Positions 18,526-29,499 are shown, counted from the first letter of the stretch. The stretch is 48,927 bases of DNA from Silene noctiflora (GCA_009801015.1 VHZZ01014100.1:1-48927); one strand, 5' to 3'. Program-made: numbers and translations. The notes: generated by a model not told the origin, from the letters alone.

Positions 18526-18747
18526 CGAGAGGGCAGGGGTTACTTTAACGATGCTTTTGCAGATGATGTTCCTGCCTTTGGGGCTGATCGAGAAGCAGAT
18601 GCAGCAGACATAGCAGATGCCGGTCCTGGTGTAGATGTTCCCGCAGATGATGCTGATTCAGATGAGGGAGATTCAAAGGCAGTTGAAGAAGAAGCTGAGT
18701 TTGCAGTGGATGTTCCAGCCAAAGCAGACGTTGAAGCTTATGCTTAA
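18526..18747 (+). pseudogene. best acidic open frame, 73 codons, no ATG
   Basis: Uninterrupted from a TGA to a TAA and very strongly acidic: D-A-F-A-D-D-V-P-A-F-G-A-D, D-A-A-D-I-A-D-A-G, S-D-E-G-D-S-K-A-V-E-E-E-A-E-F-A-V-D-V-P. About half the residues are A, D or E. Codons 52-65 match 40254-40295 with 35 of 42 bases, and five of the seven differences are at third positions. No start codon, no promoter and no neighbour that would explain a function. The motif order seems conserved across copies, which suggests descent from a real coding sequence. Confidence 0.5.
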
Positions 18748-18837
18748 CGGGCAACCTCCTAGATAAATCAGTACGATAGGCGGTTAAAGAACTCCACCTC
18801 TTCTAATCCGAGCATTTCGACAGCCACTAATAAAAGG

Positions 18838-18960
18838 CAGTCGATTCAGACAAAGTCGAAGAGGCTGGTGCCGATGAAGTAGAAGAAGCAGTTGCAGTTG
18901 CAGGTTGTTTACACCTTACTCTTCAAATTCAAAATAAGAGTTATAATAAGAAGAATGAAA
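18838..18960 (+). pseudogene. acidic-family fragment
   Basis: Reads A-V-D-S-D-K-V-E-E-A-G-A-D-E-V-E-E-A-V-A before turning to H-L-T-L-Q-I and a lysine/asparagine-rich tail. No start. It lies between two better copies in the same orientation. Confidence 0.4.
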
Positions 18961-18980
18961 ATGTGAGGCGTAATTCAGGA

Positions 18981-19010
18981 GCGAGCCAGCAGTGAAAGAT
19001 TTTCCTCGAA
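18981..19010 (+). repeat. 30-bp dispersed repeat, copy 2
   Basis: GCGAGCCAGCAGTGAAAGAT and following bases match 961-990 closely. Confidence 0.6.
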
Positions 19011-19060
19011 AAGAAGTCATTCTAGAGGCAGTTTCGGGTGAACCAGCTAAATTCTAATAA

Positions 19061-19291
19061 GAAGATGCAGTCGAGGTTGGAACAGATTTACCGGATGATG
19101 ACGAGGTTGAAGCTTTTGAAGCTGAGAATTCAGATTCAGATGCAGGGGTTCCTAGAAGGTTAGGATCCCACATTAAGATAGTTAGCGATTACAAGTCTTC
19201 CTTCTCGTCATGCGCTCATCCCTTTCCTCGAGGCAGAGGGGAAGGGGTTACTCGTTTAGCACACATAACGAGGAGCATTCCACATATTTAA
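19061..19291 (+). pseudogene. acidic-family open frame, 76 codons, no ATG
   Basis: Open from a double TAA to a TAA at 19289. First part: E-D-A-V-E-V-G-T-D-L-P-D-D-D-E-V-E-A-F, then S-D-S-D-A-G-V-P. It then carries G-S-H-I-K-I, encoded by the same 18-base word as at 18064-18081, and a serine-rich and arginine-rich end. An E-A-V-S-G-E-P-A fragment in the same frame lies before the double stop. Confidence 0.45.
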
Positions 19292-19528
19292 GTAAGTAAG
19301 GGATCCTCTTTATTTATGATTTATGCGCAAAGGCTTTTCTAATTAAGGTGTCTTTCTCAGGGTCACCTACCTTAAAGGTACTGAGCCCACCCTAGCTTCA
19401 AGGCACCTTTTTACTGGTTAGACAAGAAAGATCAGCGGCTATTGTGGAGAAAGATCGGCTCGGCTCCTAAAGGAAGTGGGTCAATTAAGTACCTTTAATC
19501 TTAGTTTTTACTTACTTTGGTGAGACCT

Positions 19529-19598
19529 CCCCTCCTAGTTGCAGGGGAACGAAACAGCTAAACTTCAAGAACCCGGTCTATGCATTCAACAAGAAAGC
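19529..19598 (+). repeat. hairpin plus box without acidic frame
   Basis: CCCCT and AGGGG pair across CCTAGTTGC at 19529-19547; GGTCTATGCATTCAACAAGA follows at 19575. This is the fourth hairpin-box pair; the distance between hairpin and box is longer than in the others. Confidence 0.45.
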
Positions 19599-19757
19599 TT
19601 TCAGCCGAAGATCAAGCTGTTCGGTAAGAGGTTTCCGGTGCTGGACAGATTAGTTCTTGCAGACGGAGTTGGCATGGATACCATTTCTTGTGTTTGGTGC
19701 TTTGGTCCCAGCTAGTTGCTATTAAGATATAGATGGTAAAGGTCCTAGCTGTTTGGG

Positions 19758-19786
19758 GCTAATCGTATGCTTTACACATGCAATTC
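19758..19786 (+). rRNA. small-subunit rRNA 5'-end-like fragment
   Basis: CTAATCGTATGCTTTACACA and then TGCAA. Its CTAATCGTATGCTT start is the same as at 2533, so these two share an ancestor more recent than the rRNA gene itself. Confidence 0.5.
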
Positions 19787-21488
19787 TTACTTTAACCGCT
19801 AGTGCTGTTACAAATAGGCTCTAGCTGGTTGCCATGTAAATGTGCTAGGTCCAGGAGATACAGTAGTAGATCAATTATGCTTTCCTAATTAAGCAATAAG
19901 CAGCTAAATTCTTAAGCATCCTAATATAATAGAAGTTAAAGGTGCTCGGTTGCTAATGGGACTGGTCCTATGGTGCTTCCACCGAATTCCATGTAGATAT
20001 AGCAGATGTGCAGGGGATAGAGATGGTATGGGCTAGACATGAGCCCACTAATTGGCCAAGGGGAGTAAAGTATCACGGGTGCACTTTCATAATGTGCTTG
20101 AGCTAATGCCTTAGGTCAGAGCAGAGGTGGTTAGTCAGAAGAGAGGTCTACTGCAAGGACCGGAGGCGAGCTAAGTATCATCGATCTTGCTTTCCTAATA
20201 AGCGAACACAGACTGCTATGTGGGTGCAAGCGGGCTTAGGAGTCTACTGCCAGGACGTACCGATCTTAAGTAATGTCCTAGTGAGCTCATGGTTTGGGGT
20301 TTACTGGAAAGCGGCAAATCGCTATTCACATACTGACAGGACCGTAGGGATAGAAAGTAGATCGATTATGCTTTCCTAATTAGAGTGATTTCACCGAATG
20401 CCGTGTAGGTGCAAGTGGTCTTATCTTGTTTGGTGGTCTGGTCCTAGACATATGAGCATACTTTCTGGCCATAGGGAGATACAGTACTGCCTTCGAATGC
20501 GCTATAGATAGATGGTGCTTGCTCCTAATCGTAGTCTGTTGTCTGGTGCTCGGTTGCTATTCGTATGTGCTTTGCTGCTTCCACCTAATGCTATACTGAT
20601 ATAGTGGATGTCCACATATCCGAGAGGGATAGACAAAGACCAGTACGAATTGGCCATAGGGAGTTACAGTACTGCGGGTGTGCTTTCCTCATGGGCTTGA
20701 GTTAGATCACGTGCTTGCGGTTATTCAACATTGAGGGACTGACTTCAGGGACCGAAGGGATCTTAAGTAAGGGATTCAATGATGCTCATGTCCACTCCTG
20801 GCTTTGGGTTTGCTACCTCGTTCGTTTGCGGCCTTGCACCTTGCTACCTTAGGCGTGCTTGGTCAAAGAACAACCGACCTGGCACCTTATCAAATACTGA
20901 CATCACCGGAGGCGAGCTAAGTACTGTCCTAGTGGGCTCATGGCAGGGGTTAAATGAAAGCGGTATTGCACCTTATCACATACTGAAGTGACGTAACCGA
21001 GCTTCAGTACTGTCCGAGTGAGCTCATGTCCTGGGGTTGACTAAGACGACCTAGCGCTAGGTGAGTACTTCACGGACCATAGGGATCTTAAGTAACCACC
21101 TCAAGTGCATCATAAGTAAAGGAGTTGATAAATGAATTATGAAGTTATTGAGCTAGTGACAGAAGTGGACACAAGCAAGCTATCCATAATTGTCATCAAG
21201 CAGGAGGTTAGGGATATCTAGTGAGTGGGTTGGACAGAGCACAAGTGAAAGGAAGAACGGATACACTAGCTCGGACTTATGAGCTTACTGCAGGGACCGA
21301 AGGGATCTTAAGTAGTGGAATAATGCGCTCAAGGAAGTGGGTTAGGCAGAGCTATTGGTTAGCTTGTTAATCCCATATGTGTTCTTCACAAGTAGTTAAA
21401 TATGGATTACTAACACAGGAAAGGTGCTACTGGTCTTATGGTGTTACAGGTGATTGGTGCTAATCATAGGAATGTACTGAGGCGTATA

Positions 21489-21517
21489 TGGCTCGCTTCG
21501 GAACTACACTCGCTCCG
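21489..21517 (+). repeat. CTCGC element (short form)
   Basis: TGGCTCGC-TTCGGAACTAC-ACTCGCTCCG: both ends present but the long-form core is replaced by CGGAACT. Same structure as 39831-39858. Confidence 0.65.
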
Positions 21518-21869
21518 AAGGGGATATCAAGTACGGTGCTAATGCTCTCATGAGATGATGGTATGGTGAGTTAGTGAGATCTATTGCTTACCTTATTACA
21601 GTACACTAGTGAGATAGAATAATTAATTAAATAGGGTACACTAAAGAGAATAGAGTTAGTTGTGGGTATTGAGTAGCTTGGGAAGAGCACTAGTGGGTAC
21701 TAACAAGGGATACAATACAGTACACCCACCTTTCACCACCCTTTAGATAAATAAGAAACCTCTCAGCCCAAGAAATGCAGTATATCTTTTGGTGGGGATT
21801 GTGCATACTACCTCACATTTACATACTTCAACTCGCCAAAAGCAATCAAGGCTTTCTTTCAGTCGCCAT

Positions 21870-23170
21870 CTATAACACCTATTTTAATTATTTATATTAA
21901 TCTTACAGGCATATCATAAAAGATTAAAATAATCATATATAACCCTCGCTCCCTTAACGTACGCTCGTTGGGCTGACTTCATATGAGATCATTTGGCAGG
22001 GGTACTTAATCCGCCTATGGTCCTTGAAGTAGACTTACCAATGTATCTAACCGACTCCAGTTAACAATAAGCCAGGTAGCTAGTGTTCTAAGGTAGCATT
22101 TGAACTATGGTACTGAAGATCGGCACGTCATTCCGTACATTCCTCAAATGTATCTAAGGCGCATACAGTTTAAAAGAACTCTGTCCTAAATTCTTTCCTT
22201 CCAATTAATTCTTTATATTCTTATGAATCAACTGAAAGTACTCTAATAAAATTATAAAATAAACAAGATGCATTTAGCCCACATCTAGCAACCATCCGTA
22301 TCTATGGTGCATTAAGCCGAGGACTTTGAGCCCTTAGGTCTTGTCAGTCTAACCGTGGCAAGCATGTAAACCAAAGAAGATGTGGAGCAGAGAAGCACAT
22401 GAGACGTATCGATTGGTTGTTAACTCTCCTACGGAAATTCCCAAGACTACCGATATGCCGCTCCTAATGAAGAAGAACGACAAGGAAGCATGTGAGCTCG
22501 TTAACCATGATGAGGAGTTCGTGATTAACTACTGATGTTCGTACCGTGAGTTGGTAGTTGCTGCTTTTCCTACGAATACACTCATCACCTGTAGTTCCTA
22601 CTTAACTGAAGCCAAATGAAGTAAGGCTAGGAGAATGTTCGTTCGACTGGCCCGACTAACTATTAAACCTAAAGGGAAGCTAAGGCGAGAGTTAATCTCC
22701 AATTGAGAATGACAACCTTTAAATCCAGCAGGAACGCAAGAACCCGGCCCCAATAGGGCCGTAATTCAAGACCATCTTAAGAAAGCCGAGCAGCTTTCCA
22801 GTAAACAAAACAACTCTGGTAGCTCTCCTAATGAGTGCATTTGACTTCCCTACTTCCCATCCGTAGGTCATTTCAGTACCGCATATGACTATCAGTTAAT
22901 AACCCACTGCCTTAATTCTATTTAAATAAGATGACTTATGATCCCTACGGAAAAGAAGTCCTGTCTGTCATAAGAGCCATATGGTCATATCAGTATATGT
23001 GGCAAACAGTTAAATAAGCCCTGTCACCATACTTTTACATTTAATTTATTTAAAATATTATTCTTATTCTATAAGTCAATTCATAAAATTAGAAAATAAC
23101 AAGATAAATTTTAAATTCTATTTAATATGATTACTGAAGATCCCTCTGGTTTATCAGTATATGTAGTAAT
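21870..23170. repeat. AT-rich mosaic block 1
   Basis: Contains words such as AAGTACTCTAATAAA, ATAAGCCCTGTCACCATAC, TACATTCCTCAAATG and CAGTTTAAAAGAA that recur at 29.5-31.9 kb in other orders. No gene is visible. I read it as a recombined repeat zone typical of plant mitochondrial spacer. Confidence 0.55.
22621..22866 (+). repeat. paralogous block A (empty site)
   Basis: Aligns by eye with 31221-31512: AAGGCTAGGAGAA, TTCGACTGGCCC, AATCCAGCAGGAACGCAAGA, CATCTTAAGAAAG, ACTTCCCATCC occur in both in order. Here the site between AACGCAAGAA and TTCAAGA holds only a small hairpin GGCCCC-AATA-GGGCC (22747-22760); the CTCGC element present in the other copy is absent. Confidence 0.75.
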
Positions 23171-23399
23171 CCAGTTTAAAAGAATACCCTGGCTTGGCGC
23201 CATATGAAGGAAAGCCATACCTTACAACAGCTCATTCTGTGACAGCCAACTCGTAAACAGCACTCGTTGCATAAGGCTAGCCCTGAGGTTAACAGCGGCT
23301 AAAGAATTATCTAATTTAACCACGTGTCTATGATGAGGGTTGGACTCAGTCCAGCCTTCTATCCTTTCTTTACTTTACTGGTCCTAGTTCGTCAGTCGC

Positions 23400-23870
23400 A
23401 TCAAGTCAGGGATTCCGTCCCAGCCTTTTCATAACGGCAAGTCCGGGCAGGACAGCAAGGAGTGGTTTCTCGAACAGAGCCCGGGGAATAAGAAACCTCA
23501 TTTGAGGAGTTTAAGAAAAGAGCATTTGTACCATTTCCCTGGAACCTTAGAAAGCATAGGCCGAGCTCGTCTCGTAGTCTAGTCTCACAGATGTCGCCAA
23601 TGTAGTTTACGAAACTGAAGGAGGGGAAGAGTACAGTATCAACTGTAGAAAGAGAATACAAGCAACTCTCGCCTCTGGAGAGAAATTCAGACGAAGCATT
23701 CTCAGAAAAGATAGTTTAAGATGAGGTTTATCGCGAACATGAAAAGGAAACCAAAAAGGATGGTGTTTTACCCTTAGCAAATCGTAGAGATAAAGACATC
23801 AAAAAGGCTTTTCCAACCCGAGACTTTCGGACAGAATCCCATTTCCCTTAAGCTTAAGAGAGAGAGCTTT
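23400..23870. other. unassigned spacer
   Basis: Purine-rich spacer. A minus-strand open frame of 86 codons (23401-23661) shows no recognisable family. Confidence 0.4.
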
Positions 23871-24203
23871 CTAAAAGAGGGCCATCTCACGTGCATCCAG
23901 GTATTCTTCCACTTGCTTTGATTTTAAGCGTATGAGTGGGTCGACCTGAGATTCGAAAGGTTCGATTTCGAATTGAGCGCGGAGAAGGTCTAAGACGGGA
24001 TTGAAAGCCAAACAAGGATCAGATTTCAACCCTAGTGCAGCAAGCAATAGGGATAGATCTAGCCAGTCCCACCCGACCAATTGAACATGCCTTATCAAGC
24101 TCTCATTCCAACCGGCGTAATCACAATCTCTTCCTATGGCCATTTTAGAAAAGAAATGCTGTTTGCGCCATAGACGACTGGCTCGCCCCCTACTTATTAG
24201 CAT
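23871..24203 (-). CDS. unrecognised open frame (about 110 aa from ATG)
   Basis: ATG at 24203 reading down. Its first codons lie in a CTCGC element (24179-24227), so this start was donated by the repeat. The rest looks protein-like: V-G-W-D-W-L-D-L-S-L-L-L-A-A-L-G-L and N-P-V-L-D-L-L-R-A-Q-F-E, ending E-E-Y-L-D-A-R-E-M-A-L-F. A frame at 33134-33289 shares D-P-V-L-D-L and the underlying GTCTTAGA word. No known family recognised. A fragment of an older gene fused to the element is possible. Confidence 0.3.
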   Translation of the reverse strand: MLISRGRASRLWRKQHFFSKMAIGRDCDYAGWNESLIRHVQLVGWDWLDLSLLLAALGLKSDPCLAFNPVLDLLRAQFEIEPFESQVDPLIRLKSKQVEEYLDAREMALF

Positions 24204-24227
24204 CCCAAAAGATTCCACTCGCTCCGT
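24179..24227 (+). repeat. CTCGC element (long form, best copy)
   Basis: TGGCTCGCCCCC, core TACTTATTAGCATCCC, AAAAGATTCC and right end ACTCGCTCCG. All parts of the long form are present, so this is a good reference copy. Confidence 0.7.
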
Positions 24228-24989
24228 AGGGAACAGAAGTCAGACTATTAAAGAGAATATTTTGGAAGAAAGGCAGAAGAAAGGGCTATTGGTTTAGGTT
24301 TACTGCTTGTCGTCTCTACTAAGATGCCCAAGGAAAAAAGAGTAGCTATCCTAGAGTGTCCTCAAATTCAGAGAATGCACAGGCTTATTGTTAAACTGAT
24401 TGCGTCTAGGCGGGACTGATAGGACCTACGGGAAGAGAAGTCATCCTAAAAAGCCACCATAGATAGAATATGATATGAAGGAATGCACAGAAGTTTGGGC
24501 CGCTCGATGCGGGATGTTCATTGTTGGAGGCTAGATGCCAGGTGGTTTCGATATCGACTTTATTGCTCCATAGAAAGAAAGGGACACATGCCTTATTTAG
24601 GTGCAGCATTAGAAAGGAAGAATGCGGCAAAAGCCAATGCAGTTTAGGAGTTAACCGGAGTCACGGCTAGGTCTTTTCGATATCGACTTAAAGCTCCTAA
24701 GGGAAGTTCAGTCACCTAAATAAATATGCAATTGTCGAAGACAAGCAGCAAAGGTTTAGTGGAAAACGGATTTCATTCTTACTTCAATGACCTACGGATA
24801 TCAAGTAGCTCCCCTAAAGTTTCATTTAAGCAAGAAAATGCAAAGGCTTAGGAATATTAGAAATGCTGTTGGTTGCTAGATGTTAGATGATGGCTGTTCG
24901 ATGCTAGGTGCTAATGGTTGCTAGATGCTACATCTTCGTTGTTCCGTGCCAGATGTTTGGTATGATGACATGGCTTATTTAAGAGTTAT

Positions 24990-25400
24990 GAATGAACTTT
25001 CAGATTAATAAGAAAAATCTAATATATTTTATATTTTTTACTATTTAACTGCGGTAGCCTGTCTTAATTTGATATTCTGTTTGAGTTCATATGCCCTAGT
25101 TTATATTTAAATAAGAGGAATCAAACTCCAAGCCCCTGTGGTCGAACTTGGATATATGATCAAATTGACTAGGCCCTAGATATAAGATTTAGCATCTGCT
25201 AATAATATCAATTCTATTTGCCAAAGCTTAGTCTTTCCCATCCCCAGTGCTGAACCTGTCTCCTGTGGTCGAGTCAGTCCTTTGATAAGATGAGGTTTTA
25301 GGACATATCATATTGAATACATAATGAATTTACTGTAAGATTTATAATTAGAATATCAATAAGTAGAGTGCATTAAGTGAATTCAGACAAGCCATGTTTT
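24990..25400 (-). repeat. AT-rich mosaic block 2, inverted
   Basis: ACTGCGGTAGCCTGT at about 25050, GGACATATCATATT at 25301 and ACTGTAAGATTTATAAT at 25331 are found in reverse complement at 30480-30640. The order differs between the two places. Confidence 0.55.
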
Positions 25401-25490
25401 ATTATGCTATGAGGTCTTGGCTGTTGATGTTAGAGTTTGTTGTTGGCGAGAAGGGGTTAGGTTCGTAAGCGCGTAAGGAAAAGAATGCAG

Positions 25491-25514
25491 CGAGCGAAAG
25501 GATGAAGCGAGCCA
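25491..25514 (-). repeat. CTCGC element (GAAAGGATGAA subtype)
   Basis: CGAGCGAAAGGATGAAGCGA and GCCA. The copy at 31699-31725 shares the GGATGAAGCGAGCCA end, giving a second subtype with a different core. Confidence 0.55.
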
Positions 25515-25549
25515 TATATATTCTTATTTTAATCTTTTATGAACATGCC

Positions 25550-27660
25550 TGGTACATCCAATAGCAGCGAACGTTGGATGTACCTGGAAGAAAAGTAATC
25601 CTGTAAATGGGATGACTAGAATTCTTTATTCGGGATATAACAACAATCATATGAATCGAAGGTATTATTCCGCTAGTTATTCTTATACCCACTCTCTGTC
25701 TTTGTTGGCGTCTGTCTGCTCCGCTGCTCTTTGATCTCGGGTGTGCTTTTCGTCTTCTCGGCCGAGACCTTTTTCTTTTGCTTTGCCAGCATCGCATGAG
25801 CGCCTCGGAACTAGACCGCCCTATGCAGTATATGATGTATAAGAAGAAGGACTCGCAGCAAGCAAGTGTAAGCCGCTGATTCCACTCTAAACAGCCATCT
25901 CGCTCCAGGGCTACAATCTTTATTCCGCCTCGCCTTCGCTCTTAGTTTTTTCAGTTCGACCCTTGCTACTTAGTCTTTGGCGGTAACAACTTCTTATTCG
26001 CAGACATAGGCCTATCTGGCCGACATAAGAAAGAAGCCATCCCCTTCCTAAGAGCATAATCTATACGAGAAGTTTTAGGGCGAGAGTGAGACGAAGCTGT
26101 TTTAATAGATAGTCAGTCTAGTAGGGAAGAAGAAGATCTGACCCAAGCATATGTCCAGAAGACATTGTCCCGGTATTAAAAAAAAAAAGCCAGTGCGCTA
26201 GTCTCGGTATCAACGCCTATGATATAAGGTTCGAAAGAAGGAGAAGTCAGTGAGAGAGAGGCCTTTTTCCAGTCTAAGCCTTAGAATATGGTTGGTGAGT
26301 CGATACGTCAGACGCTCCTTTTTTGTTGAGATCTCACTTGCTTAAGTTTCCATTCTATCTGATCTTTATGAACTCGCATCCGCTGGATGATTGCTCCCGG
26401 GTTAACGCTTTCTCAAAGGTCTAGACCCTCTCTCCTCATCGTATTCAGTCTATGCCTTCTCTCCTCTCGTAGGTAAAGTTAAAGTAAGCCAGGATTCTCT
26501 CTTATATTATAGACGAGATTTCTTTTTCCATACCGAAAGTCTAAAATAGGACGTTCGGAATTCATCTATACGAAGCACTCTTTGAATCTTGTCTTTTAAT
26601 TCCAATTTCACACGAATTGAACTCCGAAAATATGCTTAATTGCGTATATAATCTTGTTGAGGGCATCCCTTGACCTGCCCGCTCTTAGGATTAAGAAAGC
26701 TCTATAGTATAGAATAAAACCTTACGAAGCTCCCCGGCCAGATAGGTATGAAACGGATACTTACTCACATTTAATGATCTATCAACTTCTTGGTTGGAAA
26801 AGCTTTCCCTTAGACACAGGAGATTCTTTGCTTTGGTAGGTAAGGCTTCATCTTGTATATCTACCTTTCTTTTAGAAGTCTAATGGGCCTAGGCATTCTC
26901 CCCCCTATATGAGAAAAGAAGAAGAAAATCCTTTCTCTATTGAGAATCTAAGCAGCAGCTCTAAGATAAAAGGTGACCATTCATTCTAAGAAAGAAAGTA
27001 GACAAGCAGAGGAAGCTCGGAACTACTTGTTGATCTTCTTCGACCTATTTCACAATATGGGCGAATTAGAATGGGTCTTCGCATCTTCGGAGTAAGCCAT
27101 CTATCCAGCTCCGTCGCCCTACTTAAGGATTCTCTTCTTCTAAATGAGAGGACAAAGGCTCGGCTTTTTAGAGGGATTGTCTTGGTTTGGACTTCTTTCG
27201 CTTCAAATGACAATGAAATGAGTGAGATCTCTTTTCTTTTTTAGCCCCATTTTGTGGCAAGCCCCACTATTCTAAGTTAAGTAAGAAGGAAGCCAGTCTC
27301 TTTCTTTTCTTTGAGAATACTAATTTTTAGAAAGAGGAGTCCTTGGCGGGGAGCAGTCTGAGGCTGAGTCCTTAGAATTCTTAATTCACGGATTAAGTAG
27401 CCTAATCTTTTTCCGGACCAGAATCCACGGTTGTTTAACTGACTTATGTGATTAATCCATCTTATTTAGCTTATTTAGCTACTATTAAGGCAGTAAAAGC
27501 GGCGCCCTTGATAAGCAAGAAAAACGGACTTCGTTAGTAGTAGGCTCTATAAGATAAAATATATCGTCGTACTCGTCAATCTTTAACTCACGGCTTTCGA
27601 TCGCTACATAGCTTTCGCCAACAACCTTCTAAGAGCCGACTCTATAAGGGAAAAGAATTA
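25550..27660. other. unassigned spacer
   Basis: Over 2 kb of pyrimidine/purine-alternating spacer. Minus-strand open frames at 25537-25797 and 26986-27213 are arginine- and serine-rich with no recognisable family. An A11 run lies near 26179 and a 10-bp tandem (TTATTTAGC twice) near 27461-27480. Confidence 0.45.
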
Positions 27661-27670
27661 AGATGATTCA

Positions 27671-27853
27671 ATGGGAACTTTCGGAAAAAGCTGCTATGTA
27701 CTTAAACTTGTCAACTCGTCCAACTCCTTCTTTTTCGTTTGCTATTCTTTAATCTCTATCTTGCTAGGAAGTTTATGGCTCTCCTTTGTTATTATATATG
27801 ACAACTTGCTCTCAAGCTTTCCACTTAAGTCTAAAGAAAAGAGACTGAATTAA
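27671..27853 (+). CDS. hypothetical small membrane-like ORF (60 aa)
   Basis: ATG start at 27671. A strongly hydrophobic central segment (F-F-F-V-C-Y-S-L-I-S-I-L-L-G-S-L-W) could span a membrane; the tail is lysine-rich. AT-rich sequence easily produces such frames by chance, and no conserved gene is recognised. Confidence 0.2.
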   Translation: MGTFGKSCYVLKLVNSSNSFFFVCYSLISILLGSLWLSFVIIYDNLLSSFPLKSKEKRLN

Positions 27854-27859
27854 AGTAAA

Positions 27860-29490
27860 GAAGGCATATAATTCTTGTCCTCTTACTATAAGTATACAGC
27901 TGCCGTTGATAAAGAAGTTCCATCGATTCATAGATTTACGAGCTCCAGTTAGAATTCTATATAATAGAGAAAATGGCGCCTCGACCCGAGCAAAGATAGA
28001 AATGTGGGTATTATATTAGCAGCCCTCTCTTTTAGAAAGTCTAACTTCGAAGCACATCGCCTGATGAACCTCTTGGTCGTGCGTGGTGAAGCAAGCAAGA
28101 GTACAACTGCACAAGTTGATTATATACAAAGTAGGGTTATGTTCATATATACTTGATTTTCATTACAAATTTGGCACATGATGGCTTATCTTTCTTTGTT
28201 GATTCTATTATCTCGGTATAGGATCGAATTACAAAAATATACTACAAAAAGAAAGGGTTTGGTACGCTCGTGCAGAAAAGACGAGAGCTTTTCTTCTACT
28301 AGAAAGAACTCTTTTAAGTAAGAAAGAGAATTAATCTCGTATATAATAAGAAATGTGATTAAAACCTCTATCTGACATCTGCGCCATTAAGAGCTTTACC
28401 ACCAGTCTTATATTCAAATGGCTTTATATATCGCTTACTTCTCATTCGAAACTACTCGAAGGGCTAGACAACTGACATGTCTTCGTCTTTCTATTAGAAT
28501 TAGAGCTCTACTTCCGCAGATTATCTTTCATCTAGATCCGAGAGAACTACTACCACTACTACATCTTGCATTTTTTCTTATATATAACGAAACCTTGGCA
28601 GACCGGGATTACTTTCGTTCCTAGGGAAGCGCCCTCATATAATCCTCTTGGAAAGACCCAGGAAGCTCTTTAGCAGAAAAGTTCATGCAAGACTGCCACT
28701 TAAGGAGCTTTTTTATGGCTGATTCTGACTTTATTTTACGAGAAACCTTTGTCAACTCTAGTCCCAGTTTAAAAGAAGTTCGATCATCTTGATGTGACTT
28801 AGTCCAATTACGCTCCTGACTCTCTCTTCTTTGAAGCCGTCTATTCTTGTAAAGTAAAGGGAGCTTCTATAATATAAAGTTATAAGTCATCAAGTCTTTT
28901 GTTAACCTAAGTAACTCACTTTCAAGCAGTTCACACGGAGCAAATAGCTGTCTTTGGAATCTACCCTCTTTCGTGAGAAGGATCAGTATCTAGAAAGATA
29001 GAAGTGGATGTTCTAATGGGGAGACCTTATAAGCCCACTTTCGATTAACTAGATTGGACGATTACATGTCTAGAATTGGAGTCTATCAGCCGAAGCTTTA
29101 GTATAGAGAGCATCTCATTCTTCTGCTTATGAATATGCGAAATGAAACTACTTCTCACGTATCATCTAGATCTTCTACCTGAATTGCTAAATACAAAGAG
29201 TTCTTCTTCTCATCTCCCAAGTCTGCCCCAAGAAAAGTCTTTTCAACTTAGACTTTAAAAGAACCCGAGACAAAGTGGATACGAGCGGAACCAGCTCTAT
29301 CTAAGTCGTTCATCAGACACTGCTTTCTTTACAAGTCGAGTGGACATGCCCGCTAGAATGCATTAACGCAAAGGCAAGTGTGAATATTTTTACTATACTA
29401 AAAATAAACAACTAAAAAGCGAATGTGGCACCCACTAGAACAATTACATCTGATTTCTTGTATATAGCCCATCATTATACTACATCAGTC
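27860..29490. other. unassigned spacer
   Basis: Nothing I can name. A 68-codon plus-strand frame at 28418-28624 has an ATG but no family features. Confidence 0.45.
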
Positions 29491-29499
29491 GTCTTTGTT

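Larger units (their letters stand above)
19680..21570 (+). repeat. cluster of scrambled degenerate repeats
   Basis: Several words recur in changing order: GGGATCTTAAGTA-like (20261, 20757, 21081, 21303), TGTCCTAGTGAGCTCATG-like (20274, 20925, 21010), ATGCTTTCCTAATTA (19877, 20358), and TCACATACTGA (20324, 20895, 20977). Spacing is irregular and the words drift, so this is not a clean tandem array. A 70-codon ATG frame at 20779-20991 lies within it but is made of the repeat words, and I do not call it a gene. Confidence 0.6.

Noticed and set aside
18540-18754. minus-strand serine/alanine- and leucine/histidine-rich frames
   Set aside because: They are the complements of the acidic plus-strand frame; their low-complexity composition is explained by it.
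20779-20991. 70-codon ATG frame
   Set aside because: It consists of the degenerate repeat words of the surrounding cluster, so the frame is likely accidental.
19680-21570. possible CRISPR-like array
   Set aside because: Repeat words drift, change order and have irregular spacing; no cas genes, and the context is organellar.
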